Source: AR5 sp041499965 (GTDB taxonomy: Bacteria; Methylomirabilota; Methylomirabilia; Rokubacteriales; CSP1-6). From it: a stretch of DNA of 50,847 nt. The notes under the pieces are model-generated. The model was not told the origin of the DNA. It saw only the letters and a list, made by a program, of their open reading frames with translations, and did no database searches. A program made the translations under genes and the position numbers. The stretch is taken from contig JBGQLG010000018.1 in NCBI GenBank assembly GCA_041499965.1, positions 1-50,847 of the forward strand. The letters are read 5' to 3'. Of this stretch, positions 8,652-17,131 are shown piece by piece. How positions within the stretch are numbered: the stretch's first letter is position 1; each line of letters starts with the position of its first letter.

Positions 8652-9938
8652 CGCGCTGACCCGCCGCACGCGCCCGGCCACCGCACGCACCCGGCGCGGC
8701 GCCGCCCGCCAGATGGCGACGGCCGACACCACGCTGCAGCCGATGCAGATCCAGAACGCCGGCGCGTAGCTGCCGGTGGCGTCGTAGAGCGCGCCGGTCA
8801 CCCAGGGGCCGGCGGCGCCGCCGCCGATGGCGGCCAGCATCAGCGTGCCGAAGATGGTGCCGTAATGCCGGCCCTGGAAGATCTCCGCCGCGATGGCCCC
8901 GATGACCGATGTGAAGCCGTAGCCCAGCAGCCCCTGGGCGCCGACCATGACCGTGAGCAGCAGCGGCGTGGGCGCCCGACCGAGCGCCAGCAGTGCTGCG
9001 TAGCAGACCGCGAAGCCCAGGCTGCCGACGCTCCACACCCACTCGCGTCCGACCCGGTCGGAGATGTAGCCGAGCGCGATCTGCCCGGGGATGCCGGCCA
9101 GGGCCACGAAGCCCAGGGCCCACGCCGCGTAGGTGGCGCTGAAGCCGATCTCGACGAGGTATTTGGTCTGGTGGACCTGCACCGCGTACCAGGCGAAGAG
9201 GCCGGTGCTGTAGCCGAGCGCGATCCACCAGAAGCGGGTCGTGGCCATCGCGCGACCGAGCGTCCAGTCGATCGCCGCCCAGGCCGGATCGACGACGTTC
9301 GTCGGGCGCACGGCCGTGGCGGCGGCGCCGGCCGAGCGGTCGCCGTCGGGCTCGAGCCCGATGTCCTCGGGACGGTGCTTCACCAGCAGATTGAGCGGTA
9401 CCAGCAGCCCCAGCACGAGCAGGCCCAGCGTCCAGCAGGCGCTGCGCCAGCCGAGTCGGCTGATGTGGCTCTGCAGCCACGGCAGCAGGATGATCGAGCC
9501 CACGCCGACGCCGGAGAAGGCCACGCTCATGGCCAGCCCGCGCTTGCGCACGAACCAGTTCGGCAGGTAGAGGCCCTGGCCGGTGTAGGCCAGGCAGACG
9601 CTGCCGCCGCCGACGAGCACGCCGAGCGTGGCGTAGAGATGCCACGGCCGGTGCACCAGCGGTGCCAGCAGCAGTCCGGCCCCCACCAGGCCCACGCCCA
9701 TCTCCATGACGACACGGGGCCCGCGCCGATCCATCAGGCGGCCCAGCGCCGGGCTCAGCGCCGCGGAGACGAGGAAGCCGAACGAGAAGGCGCCGGCGAT
9801 GACGCCGCGCTCCCAGCCGAACTCCGCGAGGATCGGCGGGAAGAGGAGCGAGAACGCGGTACGGGCGTTTACGCCGACGCCCATCGTGACGAAGGCTACG
9901 GCTACCACGACCCAGCCGTAGAAGAAGGGCAAGCGCAC
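8643..9938 (-). CDS. Major facilitator superfamily permease (monocarboxylate/oxalate-formate antiporter-like)
   Basis: 431 residues with about 12 hydrophobic segments, beginning MRLPFFYGWVVVAVAFVTMG, which is a typical N-terminus for OFA/monocarboxylate-type MFS carriers. The loop motif GRLMDRRGPR appears after the second helix and its counterpart GYISDRVGREW in the second half. The frame stays open upstream to 10217, but that extension is only read-through of the long palindrome, so I chose GTG 9938, where homology-like sequence begins. Probably imports or exchanges an organic acid; substrate unknown. Confidence 0.85.
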   Translation of the reverse strand: MRLPFFYGWVVVAVAFVTMGVGVNARTAFSLLFPPILAEFGWERGVIAGAFSFGFLVSAALSPALGRLMDRRGPRVVMEMGVGLVGAGLLLAPLVHRPWHLYATLGVLVGGGSVCLAYTGQGLYLPNWFVRKRGLAMSVAFSGVGVGSIILLPWLQSHISRLGWRSACWTLGLLVLGLLVPLNLLVKHRPEDIGLEPDGDRSAGAAATAVRPTNVVDPAWAAIDWTLGRAMATTRFWWIALGYSTGLFAWYAVQVHQTKYLVEIGFSATYAAWALGFVALAGIPGQIALGYISDRVGREWVWSVGSLGFAVCYAALLALGRAPTPLLLTVMVGAQGLLGYGFTSVIGAIAAEIFQGRHYGTIFGTLMLAAIGGGAAGPWVTGALYDATGSYAPAFWICIGCSVVSAVAIWRAAPRRVRAVAGRVRRVSASA

Positions 9939-9947
9939 GAGGCCGCT

Positions 9948-10234
9948 ATTGAATCTCGTGAAGCGTGGTGACGCCGGCGGGCGGGCGTGGGGGTCGCGGA
10001 CGCCGCGGGCGCGCCTGCATGGCTCGCCTGTCGCCGTAAGTCGCTCCGGGCTCGGCTCGCTCGGGCCCCCCATCCCCCAGAGGGGGCTGGCGCGCGGACA
10101 AGTTGGATCGTGGGCGGCTCGCGAGCCGAGCCCGGAGCGACAACGGCGACGACGGCTCGCCATGGAGGCGCGCCCGCGGCGTCCGCGACCCCCACGCCCG
10201 CCCGCCGGCGTCACCACGCTTCACGAGATTCAAT
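9948..10234 (-). repeat. Long palindromic intergenic element A
   Basis: The outer arms 9948-10016 and 10166-10234 are perfect reverse complements over 69 bases, tipped by ATTGAAT/ATTCAAT. Inner arms 10040-10060 and 10121-10141 pair over another 21 bases (GTCGCTCCGGGCTCGGCTCGC). A 60-base loop (10061-10120) separates them. On the minus strand, 10103-10057 carries the core shared with the element at 44331-44664: ACTTGT, then CAGCCCCC, then GGGGGATGGGGGGCCCG, then GCGA. The element fills the gap from the stop codon of the dehydrogenase gene (10230-10232) to ten bases before the MFS start. It has no coding capacity or transposase. Confidence 0.9.
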
Positions 10235-11213
10235 GGACGACCGTGGAGATCTGGTTCAGCGGAGGCTCGCCGCGCGCTGCTCGCGTGATGTTGTCGGCGA
10301 TGAGCTTGGCGCGTGCGTCCATCATGCCTTCTGTCCAGCCGGAGACGTGGGGTGTCATGAGCACGTTGGGCAGCTCGTGGAACGGCTGGCGCGCGGGTAA
10401 CGTCGGAACGGCATCGGTCGGGTAACGATACCAGACGTCCAGGGCGGCGCCGGCGAGGCGCTGCTCGGCCAGCGCTTGGTAGAGCGCTGGTTCGTCGACG
10501 ATGTCGGCGCGGGAGACGTTGACGAGCACGGCGGTGCGCTTCATGGCTCGTAGCTGCGCCTCGCCCAGCAGGCCGCGCGTGGCGTCGGTCAGCGGGAGCG
10601 TGAGCACCAGGTAGTCGGAGCGGCGCAGGACGTCGTCGAGGATCTCGGGGCCGCCGAGGAGGTCGAGGTCGTCGGCGGCCGAGCGTCCGACGTCGCGGCG
10701 GATCGCCAGGATCTTCATGTCGAAGGCCCGGGCGCGGTGCGCCAGGCTCTGGCCGATGCGCCCGTAGCCGACGATGCCGAGCGTCTTGCCGGCCAGCTCC
10801 GGCCATACCGGGGGCGGCGGTGTCCCCACCGCCCACTGGCTCAGCCAGGTGCCGCCGCGCAGCGCCGCGTCGAGGCGGACGAGCTCGCGCGTGAGGGCCA
10901 GCATCGCCCCCAGCACGTACTCGGCGATGCCGGTCTCGTGCCCGTAGGCGTTGGCCAGCCATGCGCCCGCCGGCAGGGCCGCGCGGTCCACGCGATCGAG
11001 GCCGGCGCCGGGCACCTGCACGAGCTTCAGCTTCGGCGCGGCAGCGGCCATCGCCCGGGTGAACGCCATGCTGACGAGGACGTCGACGTCGGACAGCCTG
11101 GATACGATGCCGGACTCGTCGGCCACGGTGACCTCGCACGGCACGCCGAGGAGCGCGCGCACGCGCGGCTCGAGAGTGGCCGAGAAGGTTCCGGCGAAGG
11201 CGACGTGGATCAT
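10230..11213 (-). CDS. D-2-hydroxyacid dehydrogenase family protein
   Basis: 327 residues. It has the NAD-binding motif LGIVGYGRIGQSLAHRARAF in the middle, the substrate-binding Arg in VLVNVSRADIVDE, and the catalytic His in MTPHVSGWTEG, so it is an intact NAD(P)-dependent 2-hydroxyacid/2-ketoacid oxidoreductase. The ATG at 11213 overlaps the stop of the XRE regulator gene by four bases and has GGGAG six to seven bases upstream. It is therefore expressed with that regulator and may act on its effector pathway (inference). The stop codon lies inside the tip of palindromic element A. Confidence 0.9.
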   Translation of the reverse strand: MIHVAFAGTFSATLEPRVRALLGVPCEVTVADESGIVSRLSDVDVLVSMAFTRAMAAAAPKLKLVQVPGAGLDRVDRAALPAGAWLANAYGHETGIAEYVLGAMLALTRELVRLDAALRGGTWLSQWAVGTPPPPVWPELAGKTLGIVGYGRIGQSLAHRARAFDMKILAIRRDVGRSAADDLDLLGGPEILDDVLRRSDYLVLTLPLTDATRGLLGEAQLRAMKRTAVLVNVSRADIVDEPALYQALAEQRLAGAALDVWYRYPTDAVPTLPARQPFHELPNVLMTPHVSGWTEGMMDARAKLIADNITRAARGEPPLNQISTVVH

Positions 11214-12061
11214 GATGATCTCCCGGCGGCCGTCCATCCCTGGAAGGCCTGAGCGGTCGCGTCGTCGACGGGGAAGAAGCACTCGATGCGGATCTCCTGC
11301 AGCGTCACGTCGTGCGGCGTGCCCAGCGTGGCCAGCGTTGTGAACAGGCGCAGCGACGTCTCGCCGCGGCGGAAGTGGATGGCCAGCACGGGCGCCGGGG
11401 TCTCGTCGGGCGGCAGCACCCGCGAGAGCGCGGGCGCGCCGGGCACCGCGAGCAGGCGCGCGAGCAGCGCGGTGGTCTCGGGTGTGCCGTCGGCGAGCGC
11501 GTCGGCTTGCACGCCGCGCAGGAAGTAGAGCGCGACCTCCTCCCAGTTCACGATGAACGGCCGCAGGCCGTCCGGCGACATCAGCGCGATCGCGAGGTTC
11601 ACCGGCTCGTCGGGCGCGGCCGGCGCCGTCGCGCCTGGCCCCACCAGGAACTCGTTCAGCCGCGCCGCGCCGGCATTGGCGCGCAGGATCGTCCAGCGGC
11701 GGTCGAGCACGAACGCCGGGTAGGGCTCCTGCTGGGCGAGCATGTAGCCGAGCGCGCTGTCCACGCGGGCCAGCTCGGGCGCCGACAGCGCGCTTTCGCG
11801 CCAGGCCGGTGCGTAGCCGGCGGCCAGGAACAGCGTGTTCTGCTGGCGCAGCGGCAGGTCGAGCGCGGCGGCCAGGCGCAGGATCATCTCGCGGCTCGGC
11901 GCCGCGCGGCCCGACTCCAGGAAGCTGACGTGGCGCTGCGTCGTCTCGGCGTCGGCCGCCAGGTCGAGCTGCGACAGTCCACGCCGCTCGCGCCACCAGC
12001 GCAGGCGGCTGCCGAAATTGCCGGACGTCACCGCCGTGCCGTCGCGCTCGCGTGTCGTCAT
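11210..12061 (-). CDS. XRE-family transcriptional regulator with MmyB-like C-terminal sensor domain
   Basis: 283 residues. The N-terminal helix-turn-helix reads LRWWRERRGLSQLDLAADAE then TTQRHVSFLESGRAAPSRE. The C-terminal part (AFVLDRRWTILRANAGAARL onward) matches the MmyB-like ligand-binding domain that follows XRE HTHs in many actinobacterial and proteobacterial regulators. ATG 12061 follows an AAGGTGGG ribosome site; MPQGGR six codons upstream is the alternative start. The palindrome at 12096-12112, 34 bases upstream, is the likely operator, implying autoregulation. It is co-translated with the hydroxyacid dehydrogenase. Confidence 0.88.
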   Translation of the reverse strand: MTTRERDGTAVTSGNFGSRLRWWRERRGLSQLDLAADAETTQRHVSFLESGRAAPSREMILRLAAALDLPLRQQNTLFLAAGYAPAWRESALSAPELARVDSALGYMLAQQEPYPAFVLDRRWTILRANAGAARLNEFLVGPGATAPAAPDEPVNLAIALMSPDGLRPFIVNWEEVALYFLRGVQADALADGTPETTALLARLLAVPGAPALSRVLPPDETPAPVLAIHFRRGETSLRLFTTLATLGTPHDVTLQEIRIECFFPVDDATAQAFQGWTAAGRSS

Positions 12062-12092
12062 GCGCCCACCTTGCGGCATCCGCCGGATGAGA

Positions 12093-12998
12093 TCAATTCC
12101 CTGACAGGGAATGGCCCGGCGCCGCCGGCGGGACGATCTCGATCAGCACCGCCTCGGGATCGGCGCCCCAGCGCCAGGGCAGGCCGACACTGCCGAGGCC
12201 GCGCGAGACGATCAGGAGCGAAGACCGGAAGGCGTAGGCGCCCTCGTCGAGACAGAAGCGGCTCTGACGGATGATCGGCGGGCCGTTCGGGAGCCGGATC
12301 TGGCCGCCGTGCGTGTGGCCGGACAGGATGAGGGGAACGTCGCGCGCGGCCGCCGTGTAGAAGTGGTCGGGGTTGTGCGCCAGGAGGAGATGGGGCGTGC
12401 CGTGACGCGCCGCCAGCGCCGTCCAGTCCGGCCGGCCCATGACGAGGTCGTCGATGCCGCCCAGCACGAACGGGCCGCCGCCGTGGGTCAGCGTCACCGA
12501 CTCGTTCCTGAGCATGGCCAGGCCGATGCGCTCCAGACTCCGGCGCAGGTGCGCGGGGTCACCTCCGAAGTAGTCGTGGTTGCCGAAGCAGACCCAGGCG
12601 CCCAGCGGTGCGCGGGCCAGCGGCCCCAGCGCCTCGAGAAACGGGTCGAGCTCGCTGACGTGGCCGGTGACCAGGTCGCCGGCCACCGCGACCAGGTCGG
12701 GCTGCAGGGCCATGAGCGCGGTGACGATCGCGGCCAGCGCCTCCGGCTTGAGGAAGATGCCGGCGTGGATGTCGGAGACGAGCAGCACGCGCAAGCGAGC
12801 GCCACCGGCCGGCCACCCCGCCGGCGCCACCTCGACGTCGGCCACGCCGAAGCGGCGCTCCAGCAGGCCGCTGTACGGATTCCAGACGCGGGCCAGGCGA
12901 GGATAGAGGAACCGCGAGACGACGATGTCGAGGTGCCGCTCGAGGATCTTGAGCGGACCCCGGTTGGGATCGAGCCAGCGCCGCTCGCGGCCCGTCAT
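12093..12998 (-). CDS. Metallophosphoesterase (YaeI/calcineurin-like)
   Basis: 301 residues with all blocks of the dinuclear metallophosphatase site in order: SDIHAG, GDLVTG, GNHDYFGG, an isolated His in LLAHNPDHF, and SGHTHGGQ. The YaeI-type branch of this family hydrolyses lipid-linked or other phosphoesters at the membrane (family knowledge); here I see no clear transmembrane segment. ATG 12998 was preferred over an upstream TTG at 13016. The gene follows the peptide-permease gene dppC-like by 42 bases on the same strand, and its 3' end contains the palindromic operator of the next gene. Confidence 0.88.
   Translation of the reverse strand: MTGRERRWLDPNRGPLKILERHLDIVVSRFLYPRLARVWNPYSGLLERRFGVADVEVAPAGWPAGGARLRVLLVSDIHAGIFLKPEALAAIVTALMALQPDLVAVAGDLVTGHVSELDPFLEALGPLARAPLGAWVCFGNHDYFGGDPAHLRRSLERIGLAMLRNESVTLTHGGGPFVLGGIDDLVMGRPDWTALAARHGTPHLLLAHNPDHFYTAAARDVPLILSGHTHGGQIRLPNGPPIIRQSRFCLDEGAYAFRSSLLIVSRGLGSVGLPWRWGADPEAVLIEIVPPAAPGHSLSGN
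12096..12112 (-). promoter_or_regulatory. Candidate XRE operator, 17-bp palindrome
   Basis: ATTCCCTGACAGGGAAT has two 8-base half-sites (ATTCCCTG/CAGGGAAT) around one central base. It lies 34 bases upstream of the XRE regulator start and also encodes the last residues (SLSGN) of the metallophosphoesterase, so the operator is embedded in coding sequence. Perfect dyad symmetry and position suggest autoregulation; this is not shown by the sequence alone. Confidence 0.6.
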
Positions 12999-13040
12999 GC
13001 GACGCGGCGGCGGCAATCGACGGCGTCGCGGGTTCGTAGG

Positions 13041-13871
13041 CTACGCCGCCGTCTGCGGATCGAGCACGTCGCGCAGCCCGTCACCGAGCAGGTTGAGTCC
13101 GAGCACGGTCAGCAGAATGGTGAGGCCGGGGAAGATGGAGACGTGGGGCGCGGTGCGCAGGAAGTCGCGCGCCTTCGCGAGCATCGTGCCCCACTCCGGC
13201 GTGGGCGGCTGGGCGCCGAGGCCGAGAAATCCCAGGTACGCGGCCGAGAGGATCGCGGTGGCGAACAGCAGCGTCGACTGCACGAGCAGGGGCGGCAGAC
13301 AGTTCGGCAGCACGTGGCGCAGCACGATGCGCCACTCCCCGGCCCCCGAGGCGCGCGCCGCCTCCACGAAATGCTGGACCTTCACCCGCAGCACCGCCGC
13401 CCGGGTCAGCCGCGCGTACAGCGGCACCTGGGCCACGCCGATCGCCAGCATCGCATGGGCCAGGCCGGGACCGAAGACCGTGATGACGACGATGGCCAGC
13501 AGCAGGGTGGGGAACGACACCAGCACGTCGACCGCGCGCATGAGCAGCCGATCCGTCCAGCCGCCGATCCACGCCGAGAGCACGCCGAGGGGGGCGCCGC
13601 CGGCCATGGCCAGGCCGACCGAGACGAAGCCGATCGTGAGCGAGATGCGCGCGCCCCAGATCGTGCGCGAGAGCACGTCGCGGCCGAGGCTGTCGGTGCC
13701 GAACGGGTGGCCCCACGACGGCCCACGGAGATTGGCGTCCAGCGCGATGGCCTCGGGATCGTAGGGCGCGACCCACGGCGCCAGGATCGCCACCACGGCA
13801 AAGGTCAGCGCGACCGCGGCGCCGAAGCGGGCGCCGCCGTGACGGCCCAGCCGCCGCCAGGCCGGGCTCAC
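13041..13871 (-). CDS. Peptide/nickel-type ABC transporter permease, DppC family
   Basis: 276 residues. It begins with an N-terminal membrane helix (GAAVALTFAVVAILAPWVAP), then the family signature GHPFGTDSLGRDVLSRTIWG, further helices, and the cytoplasmic coupling loop (FVEAARASGAGEWRIVLRHV). The GTG start overlaps the stop of the upstream DppB-type gene by four bases. It forms a heterodimeric inner-membrane channel with that partner. No ATPase (DppD/F) genes are adjacent, so ATPases must come from elsewhere. Confidence 0.92.
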   Translation of the reverse strand: MSPAWRRLGRHGGARFGAAVALTFAVVAILAPWVAPYDPEAIALDANLRGPSWGHPFGTDSLGRDVLSRTIWGARISLTIGFVSVGLAMAGGAPLGVLSAWIGGWTDRLLMRAVDVLVSFPTLLLAIVVITVFGPGLAHAMLAIGVAQVPLYARLTRAAVLRVKVQHFVEAARASGAGEWRIVLRHVLPNCLPPLLVQSTLLFATAILSAAYLGFLGLGAQPPTPEWGTMLAKARDFLRTAPHVSIFPGLTILLTVLGLNLLGDGLRDVLDPQTAA

Positions 13872-14788
13872 TCCGGCCGCACGCGCGGGTCGAGGACGCC
13901 GTAGGAGAGATCGACCAGCAGGTTGATCACGACGACCGCGGCGGCGAAGACGAGAATAGCGCCCTGCACGGCTGGATAGTCGCGCTGGGAGATCGACTCG
14001 ATCAGATAGCGGCCCATGCCCGGCCACGAGAAGACCGTCTCGGTCAGAATCGCGCCGCCGAGCAACCTGCCGAACTGGTCTCCCAGCACCGTGACGACCG
14101 GGATCAGCGCGTTCTTCAGCGCGTGCTTCACGACGACCAGCCGCTCCGGCAATCCCTTGGCGCGCGCGGTGCGCACGAAGTCCTGGCCGAGCACTTCCAG
14201 CAATCCCGAGCGCGTCTGCCGCGCCAGCACGCCGGCGCCGAAGAGGCCGAGGCTCACCGCCGGCAGCACCAGGTGGCGCAGCGTTCCGGTGCCGCCGGCC
14301 GGCAGCCACTCGAGGGTGACGGAGAAGAGCAGGATGAGGATCAGGCCCGACCAGAAGATCGGCGTGCTGATGCCGGTGAGGGCCAGCGCGGTGGCCAGGT
14401 AGTCGACGAGCGTCGAGCGGCGGACGGCGCTCACGATGCCGGCCGCGATGCCGAGCACCGCCGCCACCGCGATGCCGGCCAGCGCGAGCTGAAGCGTACG
14501 CAGGAAGCGCTCGATCAGCTCGGGCGCGACCGGCGTGGAGGTGCTGATCGAGCGGCCGAGGTCACCGCGCAGCACGCCGCCCAGGTAGGCCGCGTACTGC
14601 ACGGGAAGGGGATCGTTCAGGTGCCAGCGCTGCCGGAGCTCGTCGACGACCTGGTCGGTGGCGAAGTCACCGGCCAGCAGGCGAGCCGGGTCGCCGGGGA
14701 TGAGCCGCACGATCGCGAAGACGCAGACGCTGACCGCGAGCAACGTCGGCACGCCGGTGGCCAGCCGGCTGGTGATGAGCCGGAGCAT
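13868..14788 (-). CDS. Peptide/nickel-type ABC transporter permease, DppB family
   Basis: 306 residues starting MLRLITSRLATGVPTLLAVS, the standard DppB first helix. It contains VRLIPGDPARLLAG, the coupling loop DFVRTARAKGLPERLVVVKH, and the end ETVFSWPGMGRYLIESISQR then NLLVDLSYGVLDPRVR, all diagnostic of the family. It starts 10 bases after the stop of the binding-protein gene and overlaps the DppC-type gene. Together they import a peptide-like or sugar-derived ligand. Confidence 0.93.
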   Translation of the reverse strand: MLRLITSRLATGVPTLLAVSVCVFAIVRLIPGDPARLLAGDFATDQVVDELRQRWHLNDPLPVQYAAYLGGVLRGDLGRSISTSTPVAPELIERFLRTLQLALAGIAVAAVLGIAAGIVSAVRRSTLVDYLATALALTGISTPIFWSGLILILLFSVTLEWLPAGGTGTLRHLVLPAVSLGLFGAGVLARQTRSGLLEVLGQDFVRTARAKGLPERLVVVKHALKNALIPVVTVLGDQFGRLLGGAILTETVFSWPGMGRYLIESISQRDYPAVQGAILVFAAAVVVINLLVDLSYGVLDPRVRPE

Positions 14789-14798
14789 GTGGCCGCGA

Positions 14799-16358
14799 TC
14801 AATCCTCGAAGTAGGCGGCGTGCAACGATTGGATCGACTCCAGCGGGTTCCACTCCACACCCTTGAGCGTGCGCTTGGCCGCCCAGATCTGTGGCTCGCC
14901 GTAGAGCCACAGCGCCGGCATCTCGTCCATGAGGATCTCCTGCATGCGGTAGAGCGTCTCCACCCGCTTCCGGGCGTCGAGCGTGCTCTGCTCGAAGCCG
15001 AGGAGGCGGTCGAACTCCTCGCTCTTCCAGAACGAGCCGTTGTTGCCCTTGGGCCGCCAGAACGCCGAGCCGAAATCCTGGATGGCGCTGTCGATGTCGC
15101 CGTTCACGGAGCGCCAGCCGAACAGCACCGCCTGCACCGTGTTCTTCTCGACCGGCTGCGCGGTGAGCTGCGAGAGCGCGCCCCACTCGAGGTCGGTCAC
15201 GCGCATCGCGACGCCGACCTGCTTGAGGTAGCCCTGGATGGCCTCGACGACCTGGCCCGAGAGCAGGTAGCGCCCGGGCGAGTGGTGCAGCGTGAAGCTG
15301 AGGCTGGGCGCGCCGGCCTCCTTGAGGAGCTGGCGGGCCCGCTCGGGGTTGTAGCCGTAGACGTCGTACTTGTCGGTGTAGCCGTTGCTGCCGACCGGGC
15401 CGGGCGAATGCAGCGCCCGGGCGGTGCCGGCGAAGATGTTCTTCACGATCGACTCGCGGTCGATCGCGTAGTACAGCGCCTGCCGCACGCGCTTGTCCTT
15501 GAACGGATCGTGCTGCGTGTTGAGGTAGATCCAGATCACGCGCGCCGAGGGCGGTGTGGAGACCATGAGGTTGGTGTTTCTGGCCAGCCGGGTCGCTTCC
15601 TGGGGTGGGACGTGGAAGATGAGGTCGACGTCACCGCTCTCCAGCGCCAGCATGCGCGCGCCCTGGTCGGGGTAGGGGCGGCTGACGATCGCGCGCAGCT
15701 TGGGCTTGCCGCCCCAGTACTGATCGTTGGCTTCGAGCCGCACCTCCTGGCCGCGCTTGTGGTGGACGAACTTGAACGGGCCGGTGCCGACCGGCGCGGT
15801 GTGCAAGTTGTCGTCGCCCACCTTCATGATCTGGGTCGGGCTGTAGACCACGATCCAGTGGTAGCCGAGCGAGTTGACGAACGGCGCGAACGGCGCCTCG
15901 GTGGTGACCTTCAGCACGTGCTCGCCGGCGACTTCGAGCGACTTCACCATCGCCAGCGTGGCCTTGCCGATCGAGTGCTTGCGGAAGCGCTCCAGGTTGA
16001 AGCGCAGCGCCTCGGCGTTGAAGGGCGTGCCGTCGGTGAACGTCACGCCCTTGCGCGTGTGCAGGGTCCACGTCTTGCCGTCCTTCGACTGTTCCCACGA
16101 CTCGACGAGCCAGGGCACCACCTTGCCGTCGGGCGTGAGCCGGACCAGGGGCTCCGAGACCTGGTTGAGGATGCCGCCGTTGTGCAGGCCGGTGGCCTTG
16201 TGGGTGTCGAAGATCGGCACGTCGGTCGGCATGCCGATCACCAGCGTGTCCTTGGCCGCCGGCGCGGTGCCGACGACGACCAGGATGAGGACGCCGGCCA
16301 GGGCCAGCACCATCTTGCGCATCCACGACTGCATCGAGCGATCCGCTCTGCGCTTCAT
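14799..16358 (-). CDS. ABC transporter substrate-binding protein, family 5 (peptide/nickel type)
   Basis: 519 residues with a signal peptide (MVLALAGVLILVVVGTAPAA after a basic N-region) and the SBP_bac_5 features TPDGKVVPWLVESWEQSKDG, FTDGTPFNAEALRFNLERF, VGTGPFKFVHH and DKRVRQALYYAIDRESIV. It delivers ligand to the DppBC-type permease encoded immediately downstream. ATG 16358 overlaps the stop of the SDR gene by four bases. Ligands of this family range from oligopeptides to nickel and glycans. Confidence 0.92.
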   Translation of the reverse strand: MKRRADRSMQSWMRKMVLALAGVLILVVVGTAPAAKDTLVIGMPTDVPIFDTHKATGLHNGGILNQVSEPLVRLTPDGKVVPWLVESWEQSKDGKTWTLHTRKGVTFTDGTPFNAEALRFNLERFRKHSIGKATLAMVKSLEVAGEHVLKVTTEAPFAPFVNSLGYHWIVVYSPTQIMKVGDDNLHTAPVGTGPFKFVHHKRGQEVRLEANDQYWGGKPKLRAIVSRPYPDQGARMLALESGDVDLIFHVPPQEATRLARNTNLMVSTPPSARVIWIYLNTQHDPFKDKRVRQALYYAIDRESIVKNIFAGTARALHSPGPVGSNGYTDKYDVYGYNPERARQLLKEAGAPSLSFTLHHSPGRYLLSGQVVEAIQGYLKQVGVAMRVTDLEWGALSQLTAQPVEKNTVQAVLFGWRSVNGDIDSAIQDFGSAFWRPKGNNGSFWKSEEFDRLLGFEQSTLDARKRVETLYRMQEILMDEMPALWLYGEPQIWAAKRTLKGVEWNPLESIQSLHAAYFED

Positions 16359-17131
16359 GCCATCACCCAGCCGCCGTTGGGCTGCAGGACCTGGCCTGTG
16401 AGGTAGTTCGCCTGCTCGCTGGCCAGGAACACGGCGCAGTAGGCCACGTCCTCGACCTCGCCGAGGTGGCGCACCGGCAGCTCCTGGAGGCGCCGGGCCC
16501 GATACTCCGGCGTCATCACCGCCTTGCTCATGTCGGTGTCGATCCCGCCCGGCGCGATCGCGTTGACGGTGATGCCGTGGCCGCCGTACTCCAGGGCGAT
16601 TGCCCGGGTGAACGCCTCGACGGCGCCCTTGGTGGCCGCGTAGGCGGCGAAGCCGCCGTTGCCCACACCGGCCCGGGCGAGCTGCGAGGAGAGGTTGACG
16701 ATGCGGCCGTAGCGCGCCTTCACCATCGGCCGCAGCGCGTACTGCGTGCACAGGAACGTCCCCGTCACGTTGATCGCCCACATCGCGTCGTAGTCCTTCA
16801 GGGGCGCCTCCGCGAAGGCGCCGCGGGTCATGATGCCGGCGTTGTTCACGAGGACGTCCAGGCGCCGGAAGCGCTCCAGCGTGCGCTCGACCATCGCGCG
16901 CACCTGATCCTCACGGGCCACGTCGGCCTGCACGGCCAGCGCCGTCCGGCCGAGCGCCTCGATCTCGCCGACGGCGTCCTTGGCCGGCGCCGCGCCGGCG
17001 TTGTAGTTGACGACGACGTCGGCGCCCTCGCGGGCGAACGCCATGGCCATCGTGCGACCGAAGCCACGCCCGGCGCCGGTCACGAGCGCCACGCGGCCGG
17101 CCAGCCGTCCCGCCGGAGTGTCGGGGCTCAC
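16355..17131 (-). CDS. Short-chain dehydrogenase/reductase (3-oxoacyl-ACP reductase-like)
   Basis: 258 residues, classical SDR length. It has the cofactor motif VTGAGRGFGRT (TGxxxGxG), the NNAG motif (NNAGIMTRGAF), the catalytic Ser in VNLSSQLAR, YAATKGA (YxxxK) and APGGIDTDM. The GTG start at 17131 overlaps the deacetylase stop by four bases. It is an NAD(P)(H)-dependent oxidoreductase, substrate unknown, embedded in the peptide-uptake operon, so it may process the imported ligand. Confidence 0.92.
   Translation of the reverse strand: MSPDTPAGRLAGRVALVTGAGRGFGRTMAMAFAREGADVVVNYNAGAAPAKDAVGEIEALGRTALAVQADVAREDQVRAMVERTLERFRRLDVLVNNAGIMTRGAFAEAPLKDYDAMWAINVTGTFLCTQYALRPMVKARYGRIVNLSSQLARAGVGNGGFAAYAATKGAVEAFTRAIALEYGGHGITVNAIAPGGIDTDMSKAVMTPEYRARRLQELPVRHLGEVEDVAYCAVFLASEQANYLTGQVLQPNGGWVMA

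Noticed and set aside
9939..10217. N-terminal extension of the MFS permease through palindrome A
   Set aside because: The extra ~93 residues are an Arg/Pro-rich translation of the palindrome arms with no membrane or signal features; GTG 9938 gives a normal MFS N-terminus.
9948..10234. Element A as an insertion sequence or MITE
   Set aside because: No transposase and no clear target duplication is visible. The shared part with element B is the loop rather than the ends, the opposite of what transposon ends would show. A non-autonomous element is not excluded.
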